A DNA stretch of 64,000 nt. It comes from Microbacterium sp. SS28 (GTDB taxonomy: Bacteria; Actinomycetota; Actinomycetes; Actinomycetales; Microbacteriaceae). Location of the stretch: the NCBI RefSeq assembly GCF_022761035.1, contig NZ_JAKWJP010000004.1, positions 62,001 to 126,000 on the forward strand, read 5' to 3'. The notes under the pieces were generated by a model. It was not told the DNA's origin, made no database searches, and saw nothing but the letters and a program-made list of their open reading frames with translations. Position numbers and translations under genes: made by a program. Shown here piece after piece: positions 25,298 to 34,331 of this stretch (its first letter is position 1; the number at the start of each line of letters is the position of its first letter).

Positions 25298-26836
25298 GTG
25301 GACAATCAGCCCTTCCGCGGCACCGCGTCAGACGCGGTGCCGCGGACGGACCCGCTGCTCGCGGCATCCGATCTGACCAAGAACTATGGGCCCGTGCGTG
25401 CGCTCGCCGGCGCGAGCTTCACGTGCATGCCCGGCGAGGTGCTCGCGCTCGTCGGCGAGAACGGCGCGGGCAAGAGCACCGTGTCGCGCATCCTCGCGGG
25501 TGCGACGGCGGCCACCTCCGGGACCATCACCCTCGACGGCGAGCCGTTCGCGGTGGGCTCGATCGCCGAGGCCCGCGAACGCGGGGTCGCGTGCGCGTTC
25601 CAGGAGCTCGCCCTCGTGCCGGACTGGACGGTCGGCGAGAACCTCCTGCTCCCCGAGAAGCGGGGGCGCGGGATGTTCTCGCAGCGGCAGGCGCGCGAGC
25701 AGGCGGAGCGTCTGCTCACGGACCTCGACGTGACGCACCTCGACCCCGCGACCGTCGTGGGCGATCTGCGGCTCGCCGACCGGCAGGTGATCGAGATCGT
25801 CCGCGCGATCGCGGCGGACCCGAAGCTGCTGATCCTCGACGAGGCTTCCTCGGCCCTGAGCCCCGTGGGAGTCGAGTGGCTCTTCGCCCGCATCCGCGAG
25901 CTCACGGCGCGCGGCGTCGGCATCATCTACGTCTCGCACCGGCTCGGCGAGATCTCCGAGATCGCCGACCGCGGCACGGTGCTGCGGGACGGCGTCTCTG
26001 TGGGGGAGTTCTCGCGCGGATCGTGGTCGGACGACGACCTCGTCTCACTCATGGCCGGGCGCACGACGCGTCGCCTGTTCCCCGAGCGTCCGCCGGCACC
26101 CGCGGCCGACGCCCCGCTCGCCCTCGAGGTCGCGGGACTGCGCTCCGAGACCCTCGCCGACGTGACCCTCGAGGCGCGCCGCGGCGAGATCCTCGGCATC
26201 GGCGGCCTCCAGGGCCAGGGGCAGACCGAGCTGCTGCGCTGCCTGTTCGGCGCCGCGCCGGCCGTCGCCGACACGTGGCGCGTCGGCGGCAAGGACATCC
26301 GGCACCTCAGCCCCACGCGCGCCGTGCGCGCGGGTCTCGGCTTCGTGCCCGAGGACCGCAAGACCGAGGGCCTCGCCCTCAACCTCGGAGTCGGGGAGAA
26401 CCTGCTCGCCCCGTGGCTGCGCTCGTTCGGCGCGGGCGGCCCTGCGCTGCTGCGCGCCGAGCGCCCCTGGGTCGACCGCGTGCTCGGCGGGCTCAGCGTC
26501 CGCACCCGCGGACCCGAGGAAGCCGTCGGCGCGCTGTCCGGCGGCAATCAGCAGAAGGTCGTGTTCGGCCGGTGGATCGACCGCAAGCGGTCGGTGCTCC
26601 TCCTCCACGACCCCACGCGCGGCATCGACGTCCGCGCCAAGCAGGAGCTCTACCGGGCGATGCTCGAACTCGCGGAAGCGGGTGTCGCGATCGTCTGGTT
26701 CTCGACCGAAGTGGAGGAACTGGTGCACCTGTGCCACCGGGTCGCCGTGCTCTACCGCGGGCAGGTCGCCCGCGTGCTCGAGGGCGACGACATCACACCC
26801 GACGCGATCGTGGGGGCGGCGGTGGGAACCTCATGA
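25298..26836 (+). CDS. Ribose-type sugar ABC transporter ATPase (two nucleotide-binding domains)
   Basis: Encodes 512 residues from GTG at 25298 with CCAGGAGA upstream. The first domain has Walker A GENGAGKS (53-60), signature-like LADRQVIEIVRA and Walker B LLILDEAS. The second has the degenerate Walker A-like GGLQGQGQTELLRCL and signature LSGGNQQKVVFGRW, as usual for RbsA/MglA proteins. It drives sugar import, and its stop overlaps the first permease start (ATGA). Confidence 0.92.
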   Translation: MDNQPFRGTASDAVPRTDPLLAASDLTKNYGPVRALAGASFTCMPGEVLALVGENGAGKSTVSRILAGATAATSGTITLDGEPFAVGSIAEARERGVACAFQELALVPDWTVGENLLLPEKRGRGMFSQRQAREQAERLLTDLDVTHLDPATVVGDLRLADRQVIEIVRAIAADPKLLILDEASSALSPVGVEWLFARIRELTARGVGIIYVSHRLGEISEIADRGTVLRDGVSVGEFSRGSWSDDDLVSLMAGRTTRRLFPERPPAPAADAPLALEVAGLRSETLADVTLEARRGEILGIGGLQGQGQTELLRCLFGAAPAVADTWRVGGKDIRHLSPTRAVRAGLGFVPEDRKTEGLALNLGVGENLLAPWLRSFGAGGPALLRAERPWVDRVLGGLSVRTRGPEEAVGALSGGNQQKVVFGRWIDRKRSVLLLHDPTRGIDVRAKQELYRAMLELAEAGVAIVWFSTEVEELVHLCHRVAVLYRGQVARVLEGDDITPDAIVGAAVGTS

Positions 26837-27858
26837 GCCCCACGACGACCACGATCGCCACCGCTCCCAAGGCGGTCGGCCGCTTCGCATCCGGCGCGAG
26901 CCGCATGCGCTACGACGGCGCGCTCGCGCCGATCCTCGCCTTCGTCGTGTTCTTCGGCGTGTACCTCGTCGTCAACCCCGGCCTGCTGACACGGTTCCAG
27001 CTGCAATCGGCGGCGAGCCTCATCGCGCCTCTCGCGCTCATCGCGCTGGGCCAGCTGCTCATCGTGCTGATCGGCGGCATCGACATCTCGATCGGCGCCA
27101 TCACGAGCCTCTGCAACGTGGTCTTCGCGACGCAGATCGCCGCGCTGACGGCACCCGGCGCGATTCTGCTGTGCGTCGTGACCGGCGTCCTGTGCGGCGC
27201 GGTCAACGGTCTGCTCGTGGCCTACGTGAACCTCCCTGCGATCGCCGTGACGCTCGCGACAGCCTTCATCTATGCGGCCCTCGCCCGGCAGATCCTCGAT
27301 CGCCCCGGCGGCGCGCTGAGCGAGGAGGTCTACCTCGCGACGAGCGGAGAGCTCGTCGCGTACGTGCCCATCGCGGTCGTGTGGCTCACGGTCGCGGCGG
27401 TCGGGCTCTGGATCTTCCTGCAGCGCACGGCGTTCGGCCGACAGGTCTACGGCGTGGGCTCGGGGCGCGTCGCGGTGCAGTCGGCGGGGCTCAAGCCGCG
27501 GCTCACGATCCTCATGACCTTCATGGTCTCGGGCGGCATCGTGTCGTTCGGCGCGATCCTGCTGGCCGGCTCGACGCTCACGGGAGACCCGCGCAGCGGC
27601 GACCCGTATCTGCTCAGCTCGATCGCCGTCGTCGCCCTCTCGGGTGCGTCCTTCGCGGGCGGCCGGGGCAGCATCCTCGGCACCGTCCTCGCGGCTGCCG
27701 TGCTCGGGATGGTCGGCAACATCCTGTTCTTCGCCGGCATCAACTCCTACTGGCAGTACGTCATCAGCGCGCTGATCATCCTCGCCGTCGTCGTGATCCC
27801 GCGGCTCGTGCAGCTGAGCATCCGCCGGTCGGCGCTCCGAAAGGGACACCATGAGTGA
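26833..27858 (+). CDS. Ribose-type sugar ABC transporter permease 1
   Basis: Encodes 341 residues from ATG at 26833, overlapping the ATPase stop. About ten membrane segments are present. The RbsC-type blocks LIVLIGGIDISIGAI and GGRGSILGTV identify the BPD_transp_2 family. It pairs with the next permease, whose start overlaps this gene's end by 8 bases (ATGAGTGA). Confidence 0.9.
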   Translation: MSPTTTTIATAPKAVGRFASGASRMRYDGALAPILAFVVFFGVYLVVNPGLLTRFQLQSAASLIAPLALIALGQLLIVLIGGIDISIGAITSLCNVVFATQIAALTAPGAILLCVVTGVLCGAVNGLLVAYVNLPAIAVTLATAFIYAALARQILDRPGGALSEEVYLATSGELVAYVPIAVVWLTVAAVGLWIFLQRTAFGRQVYGVGSGRVAVQSAGLKPRLTILMTFMVSGGIVSFGAILLAGSTLTGDPRSGDPYLLSSIAVVALSGASFAGGRGSILGTVLAAAVLGMVGNILFFAGINSYWQYVISALIILAVVVIPRLVQLSIRRSALRKGHHE

Positions 27859-28864
27859 CACGCGCACCGTCGTGGACGAGCACGACGATCTCGTCGACCA
27901 CGGCGCTTCCGCGCAGAGCCGGTTCGTGCGGCTGGTGTCGCGCATGCCGCGGGCCGGCTGGGGCATCGCGATCTTCATCGCACTGTTCGTGATCGGCGGG
28001 ATGCTCCGTCCTTCGCTCTTCAGCCTTCCCGGTCTCCTCAGCACGGCGACGTTCGCCGCGATCCTCGCGGTCGCCTCGTACGGACAGACGATCGCCGTCA
28101 TCCAGGGCGGCATCGACCTCTCCGTGCCGAACACGATCGCGTTCGCGGCGCTCGGGTTCCTCACGTGGAACGCGACGCTCGGCCCCGTGCCGGCCCTCCT
28201 GCTCGCCCTCGCGAGCGGGGTCGTGATCGGACTCGTGAACGGCACGATCGTCGCGAAGATCGGGTTGACGCCCATCGTCACGACGATCGCGATGAACGGA
28301 CTGCTGTTCGGCCTCCTGCTGCTGAACTTCCCGCTGTCCGAACTGACTGTCGTCCCGGACCTCGTGACGTCGTTCACGTCCCACCGCTTCGAGATCCTGG
28401 GGCTGTCGATCGCGGCAGTGCTCCCCGTCGCCCTGCTGCTCATGCTGCTGCTTCAGCTCGTGCTCAGCTACACGGGGTGGGGCCGCTCGCTCTTCCTCGT
28501 GGGCTCGCGCGAAGAGGCCGCGCGCCTCGCGGGCCAGCCCGTCGCCCGCATCCGCATCTCGGGCTATGCCGTGTCGGGCCTGCTCGCGGCCTTCGCGGGA
28601 CTCGTCATCGTCGGCTACTTCTCGCAGGCCGAGACCACGATGGGCAACAGCTATCTGCTCGGCTCGGTCGCCGCGGTCATCGTGGGCGGTGCATCGATGT
28701 TCGGTGGCCGGGGCTCGATGGTCGGCACGTTCGTCGGCGCGCTCGTGCTCGGCCAGGTCTCGACGCTCGTCGCGGTCTTCAACCTCGGCGCGACGATCCA
28801 GAACCTGATCTACGGGCTCATCATCCTCGCGGTGCTCGCCGCGTACGGGCGCGACCGCAGCTGA
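27851..28864 (+). CDS. Ribose-type sugar ABC transporter permease 2
   Basis: Encodes 337 residues from ATG at 27851. The same family blocks are visible (VIQGGIDLSVPNTIAF; GGASMFGGRGSMVGTFVGAL). Having two different permeases suggests a heterodimeric channel. It is the last gene of the transporter operon and is followed within a few bases by a strong terminator. Confidence 0.9.
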   Translation: MSDTRTVVDEHDDLVDHGASAQSRFVRLVSRMPRAGWGIAIFIALFVIGGMLRPSLFSLPGLLSTATFAAILAVASYGQTIAVIQGGIDLSVPNTIAFAALGFLTWNATLGPVPALLLALASGVVIGLVNGTIVAKIGLTPIVTTIAMNGLLFGLLLLNFPLSELTVVPDLVTSFTSHRFEILGLSIAAVLPVALLLMLLLQLVLSYTGWGRSLFLVGSREEAARLAGQPVARIRISGYAVSGLLAAFAGLVIVGYFSQAETTMGNSYLLGSVAAVIVGGASMFGGRGSMVGTFVGALVLGQVSTLVAVFNLGATIQNLIYGLIILAVLAAYGRDRS

Positions 28865-28869
28865 CGAAG

Positions 28870-28924
28870 AAGCACCTGCCGATCCCCGCGGCTTCGCAGC
28901 CGGGCGGTTCGGCAGGTGCTTTCG
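28870..28924 (+). terminator. Terminator of the sugar transporter operon
   Basis: Arms AGCACCTGCCGA (28871-28882) and TCGGCAGGTGCT (28909-28920) are perfect inverted repeats, followed by TTTCG. It begins about 6 bp after the permease stop. Confidence 0.8.
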
Positions 28925-28996
28925 TGCGCGCGGTCCCCGCCCGGTGCCGCCCGTCGGGCCGCGCCGGCCAGCCGCGCCGTGCCGCCCGTCAGGCCG

Positions 28997-30940
28997 TCAG
29001 GCCACCGGGATGAAGACCCGCATCGTCGACGGGCCGCGCTCGGCCCACTCGTGGTAGGCGACGAGGGGGACCTCGGCGGTCGCGGGGGACGCGGCATCCG
29101 GAGCCCCTCCATACGGCCACGCGTGCGCACCCGACGGTGCGACCGCGACGCGGACCCACACGCGGCCGTCGCGCTCGACGGGCGGTGACGAAAGGTCGAC
29201 GGCGACACCCTCGACGTCGTCGAGGCCCGCAGGAGCGAGGTCGACCGACTCGAGCGCGAGCACCTCGGGGCCCCGCTCGATCGCGACGCAGCCGCGCACG
29301 GCGTCGATGCGCGGATCGGGCACCGAGACGCGCGGCGCGACCGGCAGGTCGAGCTCGACGACGTCACCCTCCGCGAAGCGCCGGCGCACCTCGGCGAGAC
29401 CGGGAGCGACCTCGCGCTCCTCGACGCCGTCTGCCGACCGCGCGCGCAACGCGGCGCCGACCGCCCACGACGGCACGCGCAGGCCGAGCGTCCACTCGCC
29501 GGCGGAGCGCACGGTCACTCGCACGAGGCCGTCCTCGGGGTAGTTCGTCTCGACGTCGAACGCGACCTCGCGGCCGTCGGGCAGGGTCGTGCGCACCTCG
29601 GCTCGCGCGTACTGCTGCACCTGCACGCCGTCGTCGTCGGCGGTCGCGACGTAGGCGTCGAGGCTCGCGAAGGTGCGCGCGACGTTCGGCGGACAGCACG
29701 ACACCTCGAACCACGGCGCGCGCAGCGCACCGGCTGCCCGGGGCGAGGTCGCCTCGGGGTCGGCGGGCACGCCCGGCACGCGCTCGTGGAGCGTGTTGGC
29801 GTAGTAGAAGGCCGTGCCCTCGGCGCTCGGCGAGGTCGCCACGACGTTGTAGAGCGTGCGCTCGACGAGGTCGGCGTACCGCGGGTCGCCGTCGGCGAGC
29901 AGGAGCCGCGACGCGAACATGATCGACCCGATCCCCGCGCACGTCTCGGAGTAGGCGCGGTCGGCGGGCAGCTCCCAGTCGTCCCCGAACGCCTCGTCCT
30001 GGTGGTGGGATCCCTGCCCGCCCGTGATGTAGGTGCGCCGCGCGATCGTGCGCTCCCACTGGCGGCGGAGCGCGTCGAGCAGCTCGTCGTCGCCCGACTC
30101 GACCGCGACGTCGACGGCAGCGGCCGACAGGTAGTTCGCCCGCACGGCGTGCCCGCGCAGGACGTCGGCCTCGCGCACCGGCACGTCGTCCTGATAGTAG
30201 GAACGGCCCCACTCGTGCTCGGCGAGGGTCGCGGCGCCGTGGCGCTCGATGAACAGACGGGCCTGCGCGAGGTAGCGCTCGTCGCCCGTGAGTCGGGCGA
30301 GCTCGGCGAGCCCGACCTCGATCTCGGCGTGGCCGCAGATCGACGCGATCCCGTCGGGTCCGAAGACGTCGCACACGAGGTCGGCGGCGCGGCGCGCGAC
30401 CGCCAGCAGCCCGTCGTCGGCGCCGGGCCGCGTACGCTCACGCGCGACGGCCGCCTGGAAGAGGTGCCCGAGGCAGTACAGCTCGTGGCCCCATTCGAGG
30501 TTGGCCCAGCGCGGCTCCTGGCCGGGCCGGCCGAACATCGTGTTCAGGTAGCCGTCCGGCTCCTGCGCCGCCGCGACGCGCGCGACGATCGCGCGGAACC
30601 GCGCCTCGAGCACCCCGTCGGACGTGCGGCCGATCTCCCATGCGAGCGCCTCGAGGTACTTGTAGACCTCGGAGTCCGAGAACTCGCGCCCCCGGCGGCC
30701 CGCCGGCAGGGTGCCGGTCGAGGCGAGGTCGAAGTTCGGCAGCCAGCCCTCGGACTCGAGGCGCGACTCGATGTGGGCGAGGGTCGCGCGGCCGTTGACC
30801 CGCTGCCGGCGCGCCCAGAACCCGCCCGTGATGCGCACCTCCGTCTGGCCGAGCGGTCGCAGTGCTCCGCGCCTCGGCACGGCAGGCGCGGCGGGGACGG
30901 TCGGCACGGCGGGCGCGGCGGGGATCGAAGTCGAAGTCAT
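28997..30940 (-). CDS. GH127 beta-L-arabinofuranosidase
   Basis: Encodes 647 residues. I favour ATG at 30940, with AAAGG 6 nt upstream; ATG at 30946 is the alternative. GH127 marks are LGGFW-like ITGGFW, YITGGQGSHHQDEAFGDDWELP, SETCAGIGS with Glu 332 and Cys 334, and SCCPPN with Cys 415 and Cys 416. The spacing agrees with the zinc-held cysteine nucleophile of the characterised enzyme. It has no signal peptide, so it should cut terminal beta-L-arabinofuranose from imported oligosaccharides. It is the last gene of the ABC importer operon. Confidence 0.92.
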   Translation of the reverse strand: MTSTSIPAAPAVPTVPAAPAVPRRGALRPLGQTEVRITGGFWARRQRVNGRATLAHIESRLESEGWLPNFDLASTGTLPAGRRGREFSDSEVYKYLEALAWEIGRTSDGVLEARFRAIVARVAAAQEPDGYLNTMFGRPGQEPRWANLEWGHELYCLGHLFQAAVARERTRPGADDGLLAVARRAADLVCDVFGPDGIASICGHAEIEVGLAELARLTGDERYLAQARLFIERHGAATLAEHEWGRSYYQDDVPVREADVLRGHAVRANYLSAAAVDVAVESGDDELLDALRRQWERTIARRTYITGGQGSHHQDEAFGDDWELPADRAYSETCAGIGSIMFASRLLLADGDPRYADLVERTLYNVVATSPSAEGTAFYYANTLHERVPGVPADPEATSPRAAGALRAPWFEVSCCPPNVARTFASLDAYVATADDDGVQVQQYARAEVRTTLPDGREVAFDVETNYPEDGLVRVTVRSAGEWTLGLRVPSWAVGAALRARSADGVEEREVAPGLAEVRRRFAEGDVVELDLPVAPRVSVPDPRIDAVRGCVAIERGPEVLALESVDLAPAGLDDVEGVAVDLSSPPVERDGRVWVRVAVAPSGAHAWPYGGAPDAASPATAEVPLVAYHEWAERGPSTMRVFIPVA

Positions 30941-30942
30941 TG

Positions 30943-31842
30943 TCATCCTTTGAACGCACCGGACATGAAGCCGCGCACGTAGTGGCGCTGCAGAACGAGG
31001 AAGAGCACGATGCACGGCAGCGCCAGCACGACGACGCCGGCCTCGGTCGCGCCGTAATCGATGACGCCCTGCACCTGCACGCGCAGATTCGCCACTGCGA
31101 GGGGCAGCGTCATCCGGTTCGTGTCGGTGATGAGGATGAGCGGCGCCATGAAGTCGTTCCATGCCGCGAGGAAGGCGAAGAGGCCCACCGTGATGAGGCC
31201 CGGCTTGACGGCGGGCAGCAGCACGCGCCACAGGGCGCCGAAGGTCGAGCATCCGTCGACCATCGCGGCCTCGTCGAGCTCGCGCGGCACGGACTCGAAC
31301 GAGATGCGCATCATGAACATCGAGAACGGCAGCTGGAACATCGTCAGCACGATCGCGACGCCCACGAGCGAGTTCGCGAGGCCGACCGAGTTGAGGATGA
31401 CGTAGAGCGGGATCAGCAGCGTCGCGTACGGCACCATCAGGATCGCGAGCGTCGTGAGGAACAGGATGTTCTTGCCCGGGAACGAGAAGCGCGCGAACGC
31501 ATAGCCGCCCAGCAGCGAGATCGTGAGGGTCAGGAGCACCGTCAGCAGCGACACGAACAGCGAGTTGCCGAGGTAGACCCAGATGCCCGCCTGGTAGTTC
31601 GCGAGCGCGACGTAGTTGCCGAAGCCCCAGCCGTCGGTCTGGCTCGTGCCGGCGCGCGGCTGCACCGACGAGACCGCGGTCCACACGAGCGGGTACAGGA
31701 AGATGATCGCGAGCGCCGTCGTGAAGACCCAGTACGGCACTCCGAGCACGATGCGGCCGATGGCCGAGCGGCCGCGCGGGGACGTGCGGGGCGGCTCGAC
31801 GCGGATGACGTCGGTCGCGCTGAAGGTCTGCTGCGTCGTCAT
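30943..31842 (-). CDS. Sugar ABC transporter permease (MalG family)
   Basis: Encodes 299 residues from ATG at 31842. Six membrane segments and the docking loop ELDEAAMVDGCSTFGALWRVLLPAVKP (about 185-210) identify a CUT1 permease. It follows the MalF-type gene by 3 nt and overlaps or abuts the GH127 gene. It would import arabinose-containing oligosaccharides for that enzyme. Confidence 0.9.
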   Translation of the reverse strand: MTTQQTFSATDVIRVEPPRTSPRGRSAIGRIVLGVPYWVFTTALAIIFLYPLVWTAVSSVQPRAGTSQTDGWGFGNYVALANYQAGIWVYLGNSLFVSLLTVLLTLTISLLGGYAFARFSFPGKNILFLTTLAILMVPYATLLIPLYVILNSVGLANSLVGVAIVLTMFQLPFSMFMMRISFESVPRELDEAAMVDGCSTFGALWRVLLPAVKPGLITVGLFAFLAAWNDFMAPLILITDTNRMTLPLAVANLRVQVQGVIDYGATEAGVVVLALPCIVLFLVLQRHYVRGFMSGAFKG

Positions 31843-31845
31843 GGC

Positions 31846-32772
31846 TCAGCCCTCCTCGGGGCGACGGAACGCCCGCAGCTGGAAGATGTTGATGACGACG
31901 AGCGCGATCAGCACGAGGACCGAGATCGCGGCGGCGACGCCGAGGTCGTTCTGGCCCTGGAAGGCGACGTTGTAGATGAGCTGCACGATCGTCATGGTGC
32001 TGTTGTCGGGTCCGCCCTTGGTGAGGATGTAGAACTGCTCGAACGCGAGCAGCGACCCCGTGACGCACAGCACGATCGTGAGCGCGAAGGTCGGCCGAAG
32101 GAGCGGCAGCGTGATGTCGCGGAACGTCTGCCAGCGCGACGCGCCGTCGATCCGCGCGGCTTCGTAGACGTCGTCGGGGATGCCCTGCAGCCCCACGAGC
32201 ATCAGCAGCATGTAGAACCCGGCGTACCGCCACACGACGAGGAAGACGGTCGACCACAGAGCGCCCTCGGGCGTGCCGAGGAACGTGAACCCCCACGTCT
32301 GCATGAGATCGGCGAACGGTCCGGCGTAGGGCGAGTAGAGGACGTAGAACAGGAGGGATGCCGAGGCCAGCCCGAGCGCGCTGGGCACGAGGAACGACGT
32401 CCGCAGGATCGACTTCCATCGCGTCGACTCCTGCACCAGCATCGCGAGTCCGAGGCCGAGCCCGACCAGGAGCACCGTCGTGATGACGGTGTACTTCAGC
32501 GTGAACCCGATCGAGTCCCAGAAGAGCCGGTGGTCGACGGCGTCGACGTAGTTCTCGGGGAAGTTCGGGCCCTGGTAGCCGCCGAGCAGCGGCCAGTCCG
32601 ACGCCGACATCCGCAGCACGAGCCCGAGCGGGATGATGAAGACGAAGACGACGAACGCGAGCGTCGGCAGGGCGTAGCCCCAGCCGCGCAGGGCTTCGCG
32701 TCGCGCCCGGCGCGAGCGGCGCGGGCGCTTCGGTCGCGCCGCGGGCGGGGCGTCGAGGGTGTCGGCGACCAT
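31846..32772 (-). CDS. Sugar ABC transporter permease (MalF family)
   Basis: Encodes 308 residues from ATG at 32772. A basic N-tail (KRPRRSRRARRE) precedes six membrane segments and the loop YEAARIDGASRWQTFRDITLPLLRP. It forms the channel with the MalG-type partner. Two strong hairpins separate it from the binding-protein gene upstream. Confidence 0.9.
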   Translation of the reverse strand: MVADTLDAPPAARPKRPRRSRRARREALRGWGYALPTLAFVVFVFIIPLGLVLRMSASDWPLLGGYQGPNFPENYVDAVDHRLFWDSIGFTLKYTVITTVLLVGLGLGLAMLVQESTRWKSILRTSFLVPSALGLASASLLFYVLYSPYAGPFADLMQTWGFTFLGTPEGALWSTVFLVVWRYAGFYMLLMLVGLQGIPDDVYEAARIDGASRWQTFRDITLPLLRPTFALTIVLCVTGSLLAFEQFYILTKGGPDNSTMTIVQLIYNVAFQGQNDLGVAAAISVLVLIALVVINIFQLRAFRRPEEG

Positions 32773-32796
32773 GTCGGGTTCACTTTCGCTGGGGCC

Positions 32797-32857
32797 GCGA
32801 GGGCGGCGGGATGCGGCATCCCGCCGCCCTCGCAGGCGTGGAGGCTCACGAGCCTCC
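32797..32857 (-). other. Two intra-operon hairpins between binding protein and permease genes
   Basis: 32797-32833 is a perfect inverted repeat with 18-bp arms (left arm starts GCGAGGGCGGCGGG) around one base. 32840-32857 is GGAGGCTC-AC-GAGCCTCC. Both lie just after the binding-protein stop. By analogy with malE-malF intergenic repeats they may protect the upstream mRNA and lower permease expression. Confidence 0.6.
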
Positions 32858-32862
32858 GTGGG

Positions 32863-34158
32863 TCACTGCTGGAGGATCTCGGTGATGCCGTCGTTGTCGG
32901 CGTCGACCGTGTCGGTGCCCTCGAGCACGGCGTTGCGCACGAGCGTCAGCCAGGGGCTGCCGGGAGCGTTGAACGCCTGCTGGAAGTTCAGCGCGACGGG
33001 CGTGTCGCCCTGTCCCGCGACCTCGTTGATCGTGACGAGCCGCGGGTCCTCGGCGGCGTACTCGTTGTCGGCGAGGTCGGCGCGCGCGACGACGTCGTTG
33101 TTCTTGGCGAGCACCTCGACCTGGGCGTCCTCCGACATGAGCCAGTTGAGGAAGTTCCACGCCTGCGCGGACTTCTTCGAGTCCTTCGAGATGCCGATGC
33201 CGTCACCGCCGACGAACGTCGACGCGCCACCCTCGGGGCCGGGGATGCCGGCGACGCCGACGTCGAACGGCGTCGACGAGAGCAGGGTCGCGGGGTAGAA
33301 CATGAGCCCGACGTTGCCCTCGGTGAACGCCGCCGTCCAGGTCGGTCCCGCCTCGTCCTGCGAGCTGGGCAGCACGGCGCCCGACTCCCACAGGTCGTTC
33401 CACGTGTCGTAGACGGCCTTCGCGGTGTCGCTGTTCAGGAGCGACTCGGTGCCCTCCTCGTTCATGACCTCCTCGCCGTCGGCCCACACGCTCGGGAACC
33501 ACGTGAAGACGAGGCATCCGCCGCAGTTGAGGCCCGTCGCGGTGCCGTAGACGCCGTCCTTGCCGAGCGCCTGCACAGCCTTGGCGGCCTCGGCGTACTC
33601 CTCGAGGTTCGCGGGCGCCTTCTCGGGGTCCAGGCCCGCCTCGGCGAAGAGCTCCTTGTTCCAGAAGAGCATCGACAGGTCGAGCACGAACGGCAGGACG
33701 TGCTCCTGGCCGTCGCTCGTGCCGGCCGACAGGTGGCCCTTGTTGATCTCGTCCTTGAAGTCGAGGCCGTCGATCTGCTCGGTGATGTCCTGGAAGAGCC
33801 CCGCCTCGACCCAGTTGGGCACGTAGACGATGTCGGCGGCGAACAGGTCGGGGAGCCCGTTCGAGCCGGCAGCGGCGCCGACCTTCGCGACGTAGTCGTC
33901 GTTCGGGACGACCGTGAGCTCGACCTGGTTCTCGTGGCTCGCGTTGTACGCGTCGACGAGCAGGTTGGCCTGCTTCTCGAGGGGCGCGCGCGTCCACAGG
34001 GTCAGCGTCGAGCCGTCGTCGACCCCTTCGGGGCCGATCGATTCGGCGGGCGCCGGGGTCTCTGCGCCGGAGCAGGCAGCCAGCCCGCCGATCAGCGCCC
34101 CGGTCGCGATGATCGCCGTGAGTGCGCGGAATCCGCGCCGGCGTCGCAGGTTGGTCAT
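32863..34158 (-). CDS. Sugar ABC transporter substrate-binding lipoprotein (CUT1)
   Basis: Encodes 431 residues from ATG at 34158. The signal peptide has a RRRRGFR start and lipobox GGLAAC (Cys 29). The mature protein begins with an acidic linker and has the type 1 solute-binding pattern (LTLWTRAPLEKQANLLVDAYNA; later AQAWNFLNWLMSEDAQ). It is the first gene of the GH127 operon and would bind an arabinofuranose-containing oligosaccharide, inferred from the linked glycosidase. No dedicated ATPase is encoded nearby. Confidence 0.88.
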   Translation of the reverse strand: MTNLRRRRGFRALTAIIATGALIGGLAACSGAETPAPAESIGPEGVDDGSTLTLWTRAPLEKQANLLVDAYNASHENQVELTVVPNDDYVAKVGAAAGSNGLPDLFAADIVYVPNWVEAGLFQDITEQIDGLDFKDEINKGHLSAGTSDGQEHVLPFVLDLSMLFWNKELFAEAGLDPEKAPANLEEYAEAAKAVQALGKDGVYGTATGLNCGGCLVFTWFPSVWADGEEVMNEEGTESLLNSDTAKAVYDTWNDLWESGAVLPSSQDEAGPTWTAAFTEGNVGLMFYPATLLSSTPFDVGVAGIPGPEGGASTFVGGDGIGISKDSKKSAQAWNFLNWLMSEDAQVEVLAKNNDVVARADLADNEYAAEDPRLVTINEVAGQGDTPVALNFQQAFNAPGSPWLTLVRNAVLEGTDTVDADNDGITEILQQ

Positions 34159-34245
34159 GCTGTCTCCTCTTGCTCTTCATCGAGCGGGGCGGCCGGCGTC
34201 GGGCCGGGCTGAACCGCTGTGCATGGTGGCGAGGTTCCGAAAACT

Positions 34246-34316
34246 CCGAAATCCCTTTCGGGACGCTATCGTGAGTCGAGACGGTCGGTCAAGACACCAT
34301 GCCGATAACGTTTCCG
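34246..34316. promoter_or_regulatory. Divergent promoter and LacI-type operators of the GH127 locus
   Basis: Minus strand: TTGACC (34292-34287), 18 bp, TAGCGT (34268-34263). The inverted repeat CCGAAA-TCCC-TTTCGG (34246-34261) covers the expected start point. On the plus side CGATAACGTTTCCG (34303-34316), with an AACGTT core and partial LacI consensus, lies just before the regulator's ribosome-binding site. Confidence 0.55.
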
Positions 34317-34331
34317 CAACGGGGAGGGCAC

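Noticed and set aside
30862..34212. 1116-residue plus-strand open frame
   Set aside because: Antisense to the GH127 gene and its importer; composition is a reverse-complement artefact.
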